64,000 nucleotides of DNA. Source: Piper betle (Eukaryota > Streptophyta > Magnoliopsida > Piperales > Piperaceae). Below, piece after piece: positions 35,801 to 47,992 of this stretch; positions within the stretch are counted from its first letter, which is position 1; each line of letters starts with the position of its first letter. The translations under genes and the position numbers were made by a program. Where the stretch lies: contig JAURVB010008841.1 in the NCBI GenBank assembly GCA_033002965.1, positions 42,922-106,921 on the forward strand, in the 5' to 3' direction. The notes below the pieces were generated by a model. The model was not told the DNA's origin. It made no database searches and saw only the letters and a list, made by a program, of their open reading frames with translations.

Positions 35801-37808
35801 CTAGTCGGCCCGGACCCAGGTCATGTCGTTCTCGAAGATCCAATGACAGACCTCGATTTTTCCGGGCCCGCCCCCGAGGGACATGAACGCTCCGTGCTCC
35901 GGGCCCCACGCCGAGGTGTCAATGTGACAGATGGCGACGCCACGGTTCACGGGGGCCTTGGTTGATTGGTGGAGTAGGTCCGCCTCGTACACCCGCACCT
36001 TGGGTACCGAATGGCAAAAATAGACCAAGTAAGGGAAGAGGCTCTGGTGGCACGACACGCTCTCGGTGACGCGCCCGCCGTTGATCTTGTCCACCCGGCC
36101 GATCTGGACCGTCGCCTTGTTCCCGCCGAGCCCCGCCGTGGTCTTCACCGTCGCCGACGGGCCCAGCACGTCGACGGCGAAGTCGATCATGTCCTCCGCC
36201 GACGCTACGCACCGCTTCGTCTCGCCCCTGCTCGGCTTCCGCTCGCACTCCATCAGCGTCTTCCTCGCCAAGCCCGCCAAGGTGGAGTTCTCGCCCGAGT
36301 TGAAGACCCGGAGCAGCTCCGGCAGGCCGGCGGTGGAGAAGGGGAGCTTGGCGGCGATGGAGCGGGGGAGGAAGGACCGGGACGGCATCTTGTCCTTGAT
36401 GTCCGGCATCTTCATGAGCTTCCCTTGCTTGAGCTGTGACTCTCGGAAGAACTTGCCTTCCTCCACCACGTACTTGTTCGACGAAATGCGGGAGTGGGCG
36501 CGGGCGCTGTGGTACGAAAAGGAGGACGAACTGCCGGACTGGGCGCCGGCGCCGTACTGCGAAAAGGAGGCCTTTTTCTTGTCGGCGTAGTCGAGGAAGG
36601 AGTTGTTGACGCCGTACCCCTTGAATCCGATCTTGGGCAGGTTGGCGGCGCCCTTGCCGTAGCCCTTGAAAGCGTCCGACCCTTCGTTGAAGGAGTTGCC
36701 GTAGTTCTCGAAGCTCTGGTCGCCGGCGTTGCCGTTCTTGGCGTAGGAGATGAAGGTGTCGTCGCCGACATTGGACTGGTCCCTGTAGCTGTTGAACTTG
36801 TCGACCGGGTTGTTCCCACCGTCGCCGTAGCTCCGGAAGTTGTTCTGCGGCACGTTGCCGTTGAAGCCGTACCGGGTGAAGGTCTCCTCGGCGCCGTTGG
36901 CCCCCTCGCCGTAGCCGTTGAAGCCGTTGCCGATGACGTTGGCGTTGCTGCCGTAGCTGGTGAAGCTGGTGGGCGTGCCGACGCCGCGCTTGCCGTAGCT
37001 CTTGAACGAGTGGTCGCCGGCGTTGGCGTCGTCGGAGTAGGAAATGAAGGTCTGCGGCCGGCCGAGGGACCCATCGCCGTAGGACCCGAACTTGAGGTCC
37101 GGCACGTTAATGCCGTGGTCGTAGTTGGTGAAGTCGCTGCTCCCACCGCGGGCGTTCACACCGTAGCCGGCGAACTCGCCGGTGGCGACATTGGTGTCCG
37201 GCGCGTAGTTGGCGAAGCCGACACCGCGGTCGCCTGAGGCCCGGGCGTAGCGGGTGAAGACGTTGACGGGGATGTTCTCGCCGTCGGAGTAATTCTTGAA
37301 GGTGTCGACGCCGCCGGACGCCGCGGTGCCGTAGTTGGTGAAGTTCTGGTCGGAGTACTTGGCGAAGTTGACGGGGCCGGCGTGCTTCTCCAAGCTCGCC
37401 GCCACGTCTGGGAAGCAGAACAGGTGCGCCCAGGAGCAGAACGCGGGCAGCTTTGTGGACAGGGCGCCGCCGTCGGCCAGCCGCTGCAGCTCCGCCGTCT
37501 TCTGCGCCGTCAGCGGCGAGAGCTTGGACACGAGGAACTCCGGCCTCGGGAGCCCGTCGGGCACCTTCTGCGACCAGTACCGCAGCGCCGCCGCCTTGGG
37601 CGTGAACGGATTCACCTTGCCGCCGCCATCGTGGTCGGCGTATGCCTGTAAAATCAGTAAAAAATTGTCAGTCAATTACATATGCGAATTGGAATATGTC
37701 AGATTGAATGAATGATGAATGCAGGTGGAAAGAAAGATTGCGTTTTTATGATTACGGGCGGGACGAGGAAGAAGAAGAGGAGGAGGAGGAGAGGGGCTGG
37801 ACTGCCAT
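35801..37808 (-). CDS. BURP-domain PG1beta-like protein, left copy
   Basis: Homologue of the polygalacturonase-1 non-catalytic beta subunit, an extracellular cell-wall protein. Exon 2 is 35801-37645, the intron 37646-37755 (GT-AG, 110 bp) and exon 1 37756-37808. The mature part begins AYADHDGGGKVNPFTPKAAA, then PKAAALRYW-type N-terminal domain, about 18-20 repeats of a 14-residue FxxYG/FTNYG type, and a C-terminal BURP domain of about 215 residues with the full signature CHX10CHX27CHX25CH (from SCHQSLF to EVCHWIF). Exon 1 starts in a good context (aacaATGgc) but, read from that ATG, its CTC-rich stretch is poly-Ser and out of frame with exon 2. The frame giving a Leu/Phe-rich signal peptide (PLLLLLFFFLVPP) joins exon 2 exactly but has no ATG. 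One base is therefore missing in the CTC run. Very high GC. Transcribed outward from the palindrome centre. Confidence 0.9.
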
Positions 37809-37870
37809 TGTTGCCGGCGAAGAGCGTTGGCAGTGTGAGTGAGTAATGGTGGGGGGAGTGAGTTTATTAT

Positions 37871-39300
37871 AGAGGGAGGGAAGAAGAAAGATGAAGGGGA
37901 GTTATTATTGACTTCTATGACGACATCTATATTGGGCAATTGCGTCACCTTTCTTATTATTAGATTGTCCTATGTGACAATAGTATTTTATCATCTTATT
38001 ACTATTTTATTTTGTGTTATATTAGCAATGTGGCTTACAAATCTTGGAATTATTAGTGTTTTTTTGGGGATTTTTATAAAACATGGATATTTAGATTTTT
38101 TTTCAGTTTTTTCGGTCTTTTTGTCGGTTTTGGTTCTGATTTTTACCGACTAGAAAAAATTTATCCAAAATGGAAATCGAACTGAACTAACAATTTTTAT
38201 TCAAATTGAACACTTATTTTAGTTTAAGTTGAAGTTTGCTCTGCCCTAGCCTTACTCTAGACAGAAGAAAGTAAGAAATTTAATTATCTAAAATATAACA
38301 ACATAAATTATTATATTAATTATTATTATAGTATATTTCTTCTTTTAATCTCTTACATAATTTAAAGTTTATCTATAATAAAAGTTACAATATATCTCTT
38401 ACATAAGTTGTATATGACCCGGCATGTAATAATTAGCAAGTCACTAGGGTTAAGTTGGAGTCAAATTAGTAGCCTCGGGGTTAACTAGTTATAAGGTTGA
38501 GGTGGAATGGCAAAATAGGATTATGCCAAGCTTAGCAAGTTGGAAAGTTGGACAAGGGTGATAGTAAAAATGTAGTTAGAACGTTATACAATGTAAATTA
38601 TGAACATTTCGTCCAATGATCAAATATGATTAGAGTAAGAGAGTTCAAATTTTTATTTTGAAAAGAAGATTTTATTTTTGTTGCACCGTGTACATGCACC
38701 CTTGGTATGCCCTTAGTTGATCGAACACCTGTTGGGACCCGTTTAGGGTGCAGCCCACAAGCATTTGGGCTAATGAAAACCTTTTTTCCAAAAAAATTAT
38801 TTTCAAAACTTTTACAAAATTAATTTACATTATCAAAATCCTTTCTCTAAAAAAAATTAGATATATGTTCGTCAAAAAAATGTAAAAAACACAAATAAAT
38901 CCGTTAGCCGCCCTAATCACGTCCCATAATTCGCTCTTATATCCGTTGAAGCCGTTACTAATAACCCTCATTTCATCTACCATATGTGTCTCATCCCATT
39001 CAAAATATTGTTGCCAAATCATATTGCTTTGTTGAATACATTATTAATCACAAATATCCTAGTTAAGCTGCACCATATATCAATATTGATCCAACAGCAA
39101 TTGACTTGAATGGGGTCAAAAGAGCTATCATTCTTGGCTTCCCTTTCATAAAAAAACAGGGGTTTTAATCAAGAAATCCGTTAAACTCCTGCAGCTCCTC
39201 ACTTTCGCTTTGTTCTATACAATCATTTCTTGCAACCTTTTAGTGGCCCTTTTACTCGAATGCAGACATCACATTCTCCTTTGTTGGTCATTCTAGATTT
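37871..39300. other. Left-arm BURP upstream region, most divergent part of the arm
   Basis: 37871-38120 is near identical to the mirror. From about 38160 to 38700 the arms differ by substitutions and by the indel at 38265-38541. No gene recognised. Confidence 0.55.
38265..38541. other. About 277 bp present only in the left arm
   Basis: Left reads 'ctctagacag' then this segment then 'ggaaagttggacaagg'. The mirror (about 58286-58310) passes directly from 'ccaactttcc' to 'tctgtttagagtaagg'. The segment is AT-rich (ataacaacataaattattat) with no visible terminal repeats, so it could be an insertion in the left or a deletion in the right arm. Confidence 0.7.
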
Positions 39301-39573
39301 CTAGTTCCTTCTCAATTCAATGGTTAGAATAGTTCCAATAGCAGTAGTCAATATTGCTGCCAATGTAGATGGGAATATTGGCAATTGATAAGAGAAAGAG
39401 AGCAACGCGTTGATGTGTTGATGAAAATCTTGAAGAAGACTACCCAGATGGGCAAAGACCCAAAATGCAGAAAATGGCTTGTAGTTTCCACAATGGCTGT
39501 ATAGTTTATAGCTTAAAAAAACTGTCTTAAGTTGGTACCAGATGGTGCAATATAATGAGGCACGGCGGTTCAT
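39301..39573 (-). CDS. Hypothetical 90-aa protein, left copy
   Basis: ATG-started frame with two hydrophobic stretches (FSAFWVFAHLGSLL and LPIFPSTLAAILTTAIGTIL) that could span membranes. Identical in both arms. No family recognised, and it may be a chance frame. Confidence 0.3.
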   Translation of the reverse strand: MNRRASLYCTIWYQLKTVFLSYKLYSHCGNYKPFSAFWVFAHLGSLLQDFHQHINALLSFSYQLPIFPSTLAAILTTAIGTILTIELRRN

Positions 39574-41865
39574 GCTAGCTGGCAGCTTTTCTTCCCCAGT
39601 GGGATTTCGAGTCAGAAATCCACGACGACTTGTAACATTGTCTGATTACATACCTTCTGTTCTTAATTAATCATCCATGTATATTTTCTTCCAACTCCTC
39701 TCTTGGTGCTATGCAGGCTGGCCCTGATTGGATGTGGCTGTTGTAAAGGGATCAAGGTCAGCAACATCTTCGTATGTGTACACAACATATTACAAGTAGT
39801 AAAATTACAGTATTACTGTGACCACCTTGTCTTTTCTTTGAGCTCATCACTAACTTCAACGCGTCTCTGGTAAATATTCTTGTCTACGTATATCAGATGA
39901 AAGCCGTCAAAATCAGAGACAACCAAACTCTCTACTATTCTCTAGTCCCCATCTTAGCTTGGAAATGTAGCAGGGAAGAAAGGTCATGAGACTTGCCCAA
40001 ATACAGTACCCATATATATGTTGATCAATGTATACATTTGTGTACATACATCGTTGCAGCTGGGTGATTCAAGGGTACCACACAAGACAAGAACTCAGGC
40101 AATCTGTACAGGTAAACCGAATATAACCGCAACCATGAACACTTTTTTGCCTCCTTTTTATTCTGGGCATGCAAGTAAAAAACGTCCAAGCACAAGAGTT
40201 TGAGAAAGAAGAGATCAAACAAGAAGAAGGGTAGAGAGCTATCTGCATGGGGAATGCTGTGGCAAGAGAAGCCTGTTTTCTGGGCACCATAAACTGCTTT
40301 CAAACTTTGTTGTAATGAGCTTTTTTTTTTTATTGTGTTTACCAGTACTACTACTCCAGATATCAAAGTTAAAACCGCGTCGAATGTCTTGGTTTGTCTT
40401 CTTCTGTGTCCAACTCTTTCCCCACAGACTATGAAACAAGACATTTGCAGCTCAACGTGTTTCAAACTTGGGAATGTGACTATGGCCATCTTTCTCCCAT
40501 AAGTGTGCCACATATATTTGCGAGGAAAAGCATGTATGTTTGGCATACAGAATTAACTAATATCCATGTCAACATATCTGGCGCACAATTTGATTCTCAC
40601 CTCTCAATCTACATCAAACTTTGTGTTGGTTCTTGCTTCAACTGTCCAAAAACTAGAATGGATATTGCATTTGGTGAACTTTCTTAGTTTCTTGTATGTA
40701 TTTTGGTGGTATCTTTGAAAATGGAGCATTGGGTAACAAACACTCATCTTTGTTCATAGAAATGCAAAATGATAAGAAAGAAAGGCTTGGGATTTCTATG
40801 TTGTATTACTAATCGAGCAGTCGCCGTCAACTTTGGTTGGAGCCTTTCTTTATCGTACAACTCACAACAAATATCATCTTTGTATGTGGAACACTAAATA
40901 AAATTAGCATATATTGCTATTATTACATTTGAAATTAATGAAAATATGATTTAAATTATTTTAAAATATTAATTTAGCTAAATTAAAAGTAAAAAATATT
41001 TTGATAACTTTTATAACTTACCAGCTGTGTACCACTAATTACATGGAATGGTGGTTAGTCCAATATTAAATAAGGAATTATTTATGCCGAAAAATCTTAA
41101 TTCTATATTACTTAATTATTTTTACACCGTAGAAGATAGTCATGTATTGGACCCAGGTTTTTTTTAGTATAAAAGGTACGGTTAATTTACTATATATAAG
41201 GTCTTATCATCAATAATCGTTGTGAAGCCAAATCAACTATTTTCAAATCAGCATACTATGAGTCACTCAAAGATATTTTGAAATTTTATTAAGTAACAAT
41301 CATGTGGAATAATAGATACAAGTTAACTACGAACAAACAAGTTATTTTGAGTACTGTTCTAAGTAATTACAAATGCCACAAACTCAGGTGGAGGAACAAA
41401 ATTGTTGCCCACAAATTGAGTGGTGATGTGAACTTTGTCCACACAAGTACTACTACTGTCTGAGCTATAGCTGGTATAAAAATGCTTCATAACACCAACA
41501 TCAAATTGAAACCACGAGTTTGGATGGCCAACTCCATACCACACTTTTTTCTTCCCAAACCCAACAAAAAAAGTTGCATATCATACCTATAAATTTTGTA
41601 GCAGGTTGCATGTTTTGGTTAGGATGTTCAAAGAAACAAACCGAAAGCCCCTCTCCCTTGGCTCATGTTTCACTCAAAGGATATGACTGGTTTGTTTTTC
41701 TGTGTCACATTTGGTTTCACGGGATGCAGTTCAAGACAAGGTTTAGTGGCTGCCCTCTAACACCCGTGAGCTTCCATGTCCAAACACAATATGAACAACA
41801 AACGCGGCATAACATGCAGTTATACATATATATATATTATAAACACTTTGTTTCTGCATGCACGA

Positions 41866-41899
<34 letters not shown>

Positions 41900-42389
41900 C
41901 AGCTCTGGACATATATATGTTTATGCTTAACACATACCCATACACTCAGAGAATGTTTCCCGAACATGAGGACTATTCAATTACTATAAAGTAAGAATTA
42001 TATTCGTAATGAAGAGATGCATATATATATATACACACATATACATGTATTTGGTTCTATCTAGTTAATTGTAGTACTGCCGTTTTGGTTGGTTATGGAG
42101 AATACAATGTAAAAACTGCTGTACAAGGTACAAACGAGCTAGACATGGCCGAGGAGAAAGGACCCATTACTGTTGTCGATATCACTTTGTTCTATATCAT
42201 CAGGAACATTTTTCTGGGTCCATTATACATGTTTACTTGCAGAGGTAAATGAGCCAAATTGTCTCCCAGATCAATGTTTCATAGCTTGCTCATTGACTTG
42301 GGGCTCAATAGTTTAATGTTCTGTATATTTATATAAGCACAACATTTCTATATATATATATATAGGGGGCAATTATTATGCACTGACCC
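39574..42389. other. Left-arm AT-rich DNA with TA microsatellites
   Basis: No gene recognised. One minus-strand stretch near 41359-41544 (WYGVGHPNSWFQFDVGVMKH) looks coding-like; it is frame-disrupted by a 1-base difference in the mirror (near 55266). TA runs lie at 41869-41895 and about 42349-42364. Arm differences here are mostly microsatellite steps. Confidence 0.5.
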
Positions 42390-42732
42390 CTTTTGGCAGC
42401 ATTCCAACGCTGCCAAATATGGGCTGTTGGATCAGATCCAACGGCCCAAACCCGATCCCGCGTTCTCTCCTTCTCTTTTTTATTTAGCCTTCCCGCCCTC
42501 GCCGGTTTCCGCCGCCTACCCCTGGCCACGCTCCGCCACCAGCCACACCCTGCCCCTGGCCCCACCTCGCTCCCCAGCCCCATCCGCAGCCACGGTCCCC
42601 CACCCCCTCCCCCGCCCCCGCCCCCGCCCACACTTGCAGCCGCCACTCCCACCCACGCGATCCCCCCACCCCCAAGCCGCCCCTCCCCCCGCGGGCGGCT
42701 AGCGGTAGCATGGCAAAACAAGGAAGGGGGGG
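42390..42732. repeat. Twin-hairpin GC-rich island, left copy
   Basis: Two adjacent hairpins: ttggcagc-attccaac-gctgccaa (42393-42416, 8-bp stem, 8-nt loop) and gggctgttggat-cag-atccaacggccc (42421-42447, one mismatch). About 280 bp of proline-codon-rich GC sequence follows up to the LTR junction at 42733. A TA run precedes it. Arrangement matches 1877-2684. Probably part of a repeat element into which the LTR element inserted. Confidence 0.6.
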
Positions 42733-43905
42733 TGTTAGACTATTTTCAATAACATGCAAGTATACACGGTCGAAACAAGTAATATAATGATAAAATCGAG
42801 TATCGTCCCACAGAGAGATGAATTTCCTATAATTAATTAAAGAAAATAAAATTAAGAACAAAATAAAAATAATTAACTTAACTAAATCTAAGTAATAACT
42901 TTAAATTAAAAGAGAAGTCAAAATTATAAAACTCGTTCTAGAGTCGAATTTCCCTTAACATGAATTTAATCTTCATCAAATCTTACTCTTATCTTTTATT
43001 CCCTCGGATTGTCGATCTAGGATAATTATATGACATGGTGGCTCCCGCTCCTTCATGCTTCTATTATTTTGCCTCAATTTCTACCTCCCGGTGATAATTG
43101 ATTAATCAACAAAATAACGCATTAAGAATTGCCTTACAATCGCATACGGTGTTGTGTATCTTCCGACCACAACGACAAACAAGTCAAAAGACTCGTCGTA
43201 TGATGAATTATCAATGACTAATCTAATTAATTTCTCCCGAAATCTAATTAAACCTCATGATCTAAGAAATAGGTGATCAATCTATTCTTAGCATTAAGAA
43301 CATGATAATTCAAACAATCCGATTGAATAAAAGAGTAAGAGCTTGAAATGAATTCAATTAAATCATGTTAAGTTCCATTCTTCTCTAGAACGAAATATAA
43401 AACTACTCCATAATAAAAATAGAAAACAATATAAAGAAAAACAATATAAAGAAGAAACTAACTTTTATTACGAAAGAGAAAGAAATTACAAAAACTAAAA
43501 CTACTACTTCTACTACAATCTGAAGCCAAGAGATGAGATATGATCAACAACAAATGACCACCCCTTTATATAGAAGTGGAGATACAAGAATTCGAAGAGG
43601 GTGTTCACAAATCGACGTAATCTAATTAATTATAATGTCCCTTTAAGTTTCCAACTGTTCGACTCCATTGAACACCATGACATTGTAGCCATTGGGTGGC
43701 GCCAAGTGTCATGACCAATCAAATCCAAAGCTTAATTTATTCATCTTTTTCTGCATTAAAACATCAAAGTTAAGCATATATAATAAAATATTAATTAACT
43801 AAAATAATAAAGTAAAATATTACTTAATTAATAATGTTTATACCCGAGAAGTACAAAATCATATTAAAAACATGGGTAAATATTGTATATTTTAAACACT
43901 TAACA
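42733..43905 (-). repeat. 3' LTR, left arm
   Basis: 1173 bp. Terminal block reads ttagactattttcaataac, the '3-prime LTR' variant shared with 52912-54068. Contains the tandem duplication aatataaagaaaaac twice, a left-arm variant. Confidence 0.9.
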
Positions 43906-43919
43906 CACCCCCACACTTA
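43906..43919 (-). other. Polypurine tract, left element
   Basis: Minus strand taagtgtgggggtg immediately before the 3' LTR. The same tract recurs at 47993-48006 outside the 5' LTR. Confidence 0.7.
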
Positions 43920-45355
43920 AACTTTTGCACGTCCCGAGCAAAATATCATAACAAAGAAAATTTTACTACACAAAAATACTTAGTCCCCATTATGTTCTCA
44001 TATGATTCTCAATCAAACCCTCAAGAGTCAACAAGATGTCAATCAAATTAGAAATTCCCTTTCATCAATCACATCCAAAAGAAAGCTCTCTGTGTGTGTG
44101 TGATAGTCCATTGGCTTATCATTCTCATCTACAACCAAGAGAATACAATCAAGCACATGCTTAAATATGTTCACCTTTCGCTCCCATCTCCACTAATGTA
44201 GGCAATGCCAAATTAATGGAATCAATAGGTCTTTATAGGTTGTAACGGGGCCAGGGGCTAGGGACCAAAAATAGAATAGACAAGATAGAAAAATCAGAGG
44301 CTAATATGCACCCTAGAATTAAAAATCCTTTCTAAATCCTAACATACATGATTAGCAAATCCCCAAACACCGTATCAATATGACACAAACTTCCTTAAAT
44401 GTAGTATCGACTTGACCCAATATAAGAATTAACTTTGCTTTGATTTTCCATTGACTACCTGCTACTTTTTCTTTTTTTCTTTTATTTCAAACCAGTGGAA
44501 GACTATTGCTTCATCTTGTGTTTACTGGTGGAGGATCATTGCCTCATCTTTTTCTTTTCTTTTTTCTTTTTTTTCTTCTTTTTTTTTTTACAAAGCAAAG
44601 TACCAATAAAATCCACACAATCTACTCAATCACCACTCTATAACACGCAATGCCTTCCCTCTATACTACTCAAAGTTTCATCCCTGTTAGAATTTAGAAC
44701 GATTTCAAAACACTAGGGTGCTAGGACTCAAGCAGCAAGATATATTTTCAATAAAAAGGCCAAGGCTAAAATAAGGGTAATCAAACAAATATGTATAATA
44801 AAGGCCATGAAATTGTGTACAAAGGATAATTTATATTAGGTAGGCTTGAAGAAAGGCCCAGACTCATCAAAAAGAAATGCCTATATCATTTTCCATCAAC
44901 ATGGCAAACCAAATATTTCGCCTCGAAAGTCGCTAGGGCAAATTCTAAAAGTCATGACCATCATGTACAATCCTTATTGCAAAACATTCATTGAAATCAT
45001 CTAAACCAAAGGATTGTGAAAATAATATAAGGTAGAGAACCAACTCTCAAATGCAATCTTTTACTCAGTTCATCCCTCATATCAATTAATCAAGTTTTCC
45101 CAAGAAAGGTAAGACTAATTCACATGTATCTATCATTGAACCAAGAGACTAAAATACTATTGCATAATAAAATTTTTATACTAAACTACACTATATATAT
45201 GTATATCTAAATCTAAACATGAGTCAAGCATGAACAATATGCATAAAATTAAGGCATCACCCCCAAACTTAAACTAAACATTGTCCTCAAAAATAAAAAT
45301 AAAGAAAAAGAAGTGAAAGAGAACTCCCTCATATCAATTAGTCGGTGGATGATTA
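43920..45355. other. Non-coding interior of the left element
   Basis: About 1.4 kb between polypurine tract and gag-like stop, with a T-rich run near 44550-44590 and no coding remnant. Part of it (43920-44417) is repeated directly at 48007-48497. Confidence 0.7.
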
Positions 45356-46600
45356 TCATGAATAACTGAATTTGGACTTGACCCATGCTTTATTGACTTT
45401 AAATGATCGATCCCTTTGTTCAGTCTTAATTTCAATTGCACCATGTGGAAAAAACTTCTGTCCAGGAGAAAATGACCAGCAACCACACCAGATGCCATGT
45501 TTGTCTGCTATAGTCCAAGCAATAGCTGACTTGTGATCTTTTAGTATTTTAATCAGCTTCTCTTTCTGCAATATAGTTAGCTCTGGAGATATAATAATAG
45601 GAAGAGTGTCATCAAGCCCTAAGAATATATACCTGAGATGTTTTGGAAGTTGCTTTAGCTCCAAAATAGGTGGTACTTCAATTGATGGCAGCAATTTGTG
45701 GAATGGTAGATCTAAGGTTTCCATAACTTTGAATCGTTGAGGCAAAATTGGTTGTGAATCTAATACTTTAACCATCTCATCCACATCAATATCTTCTTCA
45801 CAAAGAGAATTTATGGATTTATGTAATGAGTTACTAAACTGATCCCCTTTGCATCCGAGTAAGCTAACCAATGTATTGATTTCATATTTGTTATTTGGTT
45901 TTTCATTATTTTCCTTAACTTCATTGGGCTGAAATGGTTCCTGTAAAGTAATACCACTCTGGGTTGTTATAGCTTTGCAATGCTCTTGACCATCATTCCT
46001 TGGTTGTTCTGGTTGGCTAGGAAGTACACCCTTGGGTCGCTCACTTGGTTCCTTGTTTAATTGCACCATAACTTGTTGCATAAACTGTTGTTGTTGTTGT
46101 TGCTGATTCTGCATAAATTGTTGCATAGTTTGTTGCATGGTTTGTTGCATGGAATTGAACATTTGGACCAAATCTGGTTGTTGTTGCTGAAAAGAAAGTG
46201 AAGGGGGTTGATAATGCTGTGATGGTGGTGGTGGATTATTGGGGACAACAACCGATTGTGAAGAATTATTCCATGAAAAATTGGGGTTATTGCACCAGCC
46301 CGCATTGTAGGTGTTGGAATAGGGATTGTTGTTCCAAATAAAGTTGCCTACGTAATTAACTTGATCTGTTGCACATTGACCTGTAAAATGTCCTTGTCCA
46401 CACCATTCACACCTTGGTTCTACAGCCTTAACCTGTCTCTGTATATTAAGAATTTGAACTTCATTAGTTAAAGCACTGACCTGAGCAGATAAAGCAGTAA
46501 GTGCATCTAATTCTAAAACTCCGGTAGTCCTCCATGAATGCATGGCTTCTTCCTCTATGGCTTCTTGTGCTCTTCTTCCAGCGGCACACAAGTTTCTCAA
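45356..46600 (-). CDS. Truncated gag fused to pol remnants, left element
   Basis: Open for 414 codons with no stop. The first in-frame ATG is at 46543; upstream the frame is open but lacks an ATG, and the usual gag N-terminal domain is missing. Order: LDALTALSAQVSALTNEVQI, CCHC-type knuckle CEWCGQGHFTGQC (CX2CX3HX4C), the lineage signature VNYVGNF...NPYSNTYNAGW...NFSWNN, a Gln/Met-rich tract, then a pre-RT piece (PPILELKQLPKHLRYIFLG, LKDHKSAIAWTIAD). This is followed directly by scraps of the integrase C-terminus (FSPGQK, FFPHGAIEIK, FKVN). Everything from protease to the integrase core has been deleted in frame, leaving one continuous ORF. It differs from the right copy at about 21 residues. 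Confidence 0.8.
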   Translation of the reverse strand: MRNLCAAGRRAQEAIEEEAMHSWRTTGVLELDALTALSAQVSALTNEVQILNIQRQVKAVEPRCEWCGQGHFTGQCATDQVNYVGNFIWNNNPYSNTYNAGWCNNPNFSWNNSSQSVVVPNNPPPPSQHYQPPSLSFQQQQPDLVQMFNSMQQTMQQTMQQFMQNQQQQQQQFMQQVMVQLNKEPSERPKGVLPSQPEQPRNDGQEHCKAITTQSGITLQEPFQPNEVKENNEKPNNKYEINTLVSLLGCKGDQFSNSLHKSINSLCEEDIDVDEMVKVLDSQPILPQRFKVMETLDLPFHKLLPSIEVPPILELKQLPKHLRYIFLGLDDTLPIIISPELTILQKEKLIKILKDHKSAIAWTIADKHGIWCGCWSFSPGQKFFPHGAIEIKTEQRDRSFKVNKAWVKSKFSYS

Positions 46601-46795
46601 GTCCTTTCAATCTTTGAATCACAAGAAGACAAGGGTGACCGTACTAATAAACAAATGATAATAAATAATAGAAGGAAGAAGACAATGATATAGTTTATTT
46701 TTTCCTTTTTTTGTAAATATAATCAGACACTAAAATCTAAAAAGAAAAGAAAACACTCAAAATTCTAATCCTAAATTAATTAAGAAAATTCGATC

Positions 46796-46813
46796 TCCCC
46801 GGCAACGGCGCCA
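46796..46813 (-). other. Primer-binding site, tRNA-Asp type, left element
   Basis: On the minus strand TGGCGCCGTTGCCGGGGA, complementary to the 3' end of plant tRNA-Asp (..CCCCGGCAACGGCGCCA), 6 bases inside the 5' LTR. Usual for the Athila/Tat lineage. Confidence 0.85.
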
Positions 46814-46819
46814 AAAACT

Positions 46820-47992
46820 TGTTAGAATAATTTTAATAGCATGCAAGTGTACACGGTCGAAACAAGTAATATAATGATAAATCGAGTATCGTCCCACAGG
46901 GAGATGAATTTCCTATAATTAATTAAAGAAAATAAAATGAAGAACAAAACAAAAATAACTAACTTAACTAAATCTAAGTAATAACTTTAAATTAAAAGAG
47001 AAGTCAAAATTATAAAACTCGTTCTAGAGTCGAATTTCCCTTAACATGAATTTAATCTTCATCATATCTTACTCTTATCTTTTATTCCCTCGGATTGTCG
47101 ATCTAGGATAATTATATGACATGGTGGCTCCCGCTCCTTCATGCTTCTATTATTTTGCCTCAATTTCTACCTCCCGGTGATAATTGATTAATCAACAAAA
47201 TAACGCATTAAGAATTGCCTTACAACCGCATACGGTGTTGTGTATCTTCCGACCACAACGACAAACAAGTCAAAAGACTCGTCGTATGATGAATTATCAA
47301 TGACTAATCTAATTAATTTCTCCCGAAATCTAATTAAACCTCATGATCTAAGAAATAGGTGATCAATCTATTCTTAGCATTAAGAACATGATAATTCAAA
47401 CAATCCGATTGAATAAAAGAGTAAGAGCTTGAAATAAATTCAATTAAATCATGTTAAGTTCCATTCTTCTCTAGAACGAAATATAAAACTACTCCATAAT
47501 AAAAATAGAAAACAATATAAAGAAAAACAATATAAAGAAGAAACTAACTTTTATTACGAAAGAGAAAGAAATTACAAAAACTAAAACTACTACTTCTACT
47601 ACAATCTGAAGCCAAGAGATGAGATATGATCAACAACAAATGACCACCCCTTTATATAGAAGTGGAGATACAAGAATTCGAAGAGGGTGTTCACAAATCG
47701 ACGTAATCTAATTAATTATAATGTCCCTTTAAGTTTCCAACTGTTCGACTCCATTGAACACCATGACATTGTAGCCATTGGGTGGCGCCAAGTGTCATGA
47801 CCAATCAAATCCAAAGCTTAATTTATTCATCTTTTTCTGCATTAAAACATCAAAGTTAAGCATATATAATAAAATATTAATTAACTAAAATAATAAAGTA
47901 AAATATTACTTAATTAATAATGTTTATACCCGAGAAGTACAAAATCATATTAAAAAACATGGGTAAATATTGTATATTTTAAACACTTAACA
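46820..47992 (-). repeat. 5' LTR, left arm
   Basis: 1173 bp. Terminal block reads ttagaataattttaatagc, the '5-prime LTR' variant shared with 48836-49993. Also carries the left-arm aatataaagaaaaac duplication. Confidence 0.9.

Larger units (their letters stand above)
42733..47992 (-). mobile_element. Deleted Tat/Athila-type LTR retrotransposon with only a gag-like ORF, left arm
   Basis: Two 1173-bp direct repeats (42733-43905 and 46820-47992) begin TGTTAAG and end CTAACA or similar on the minus strand. They bound a 2.9 kb interior with a tRNA-Asp-type primer site next to the 5' LTR, a truncated gag and a polypurine tract next to the 3' LTR. Protease, reverse transcriptase, RNase H and most of integrase are absent, so it could move only with enzymes supplied by a relative (TR-GAG-like). 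Outside its 5' LTR lies more internal 3' sequence (47993-48497), so the element was part of a tandem LTR-sharing array rather than a simple insertion. Confidence 0.85.

Noticed and set aside
36412..37237. Long open frames of about 245 codons on both strands inside the BURP exon (and their mirrors)
   Set aside because: They are other-frame readings of a GC-rich repetitive coding exon. Their low-complexity translations (Thr/Ser or Val/Gly runs) come from the FxxYG repeat codons.
42733..47992. Complete autonomous retrotransposon
   Set aside because: No reverse transcriptase, RNase H, protease or integrase core is present between the LTRs.
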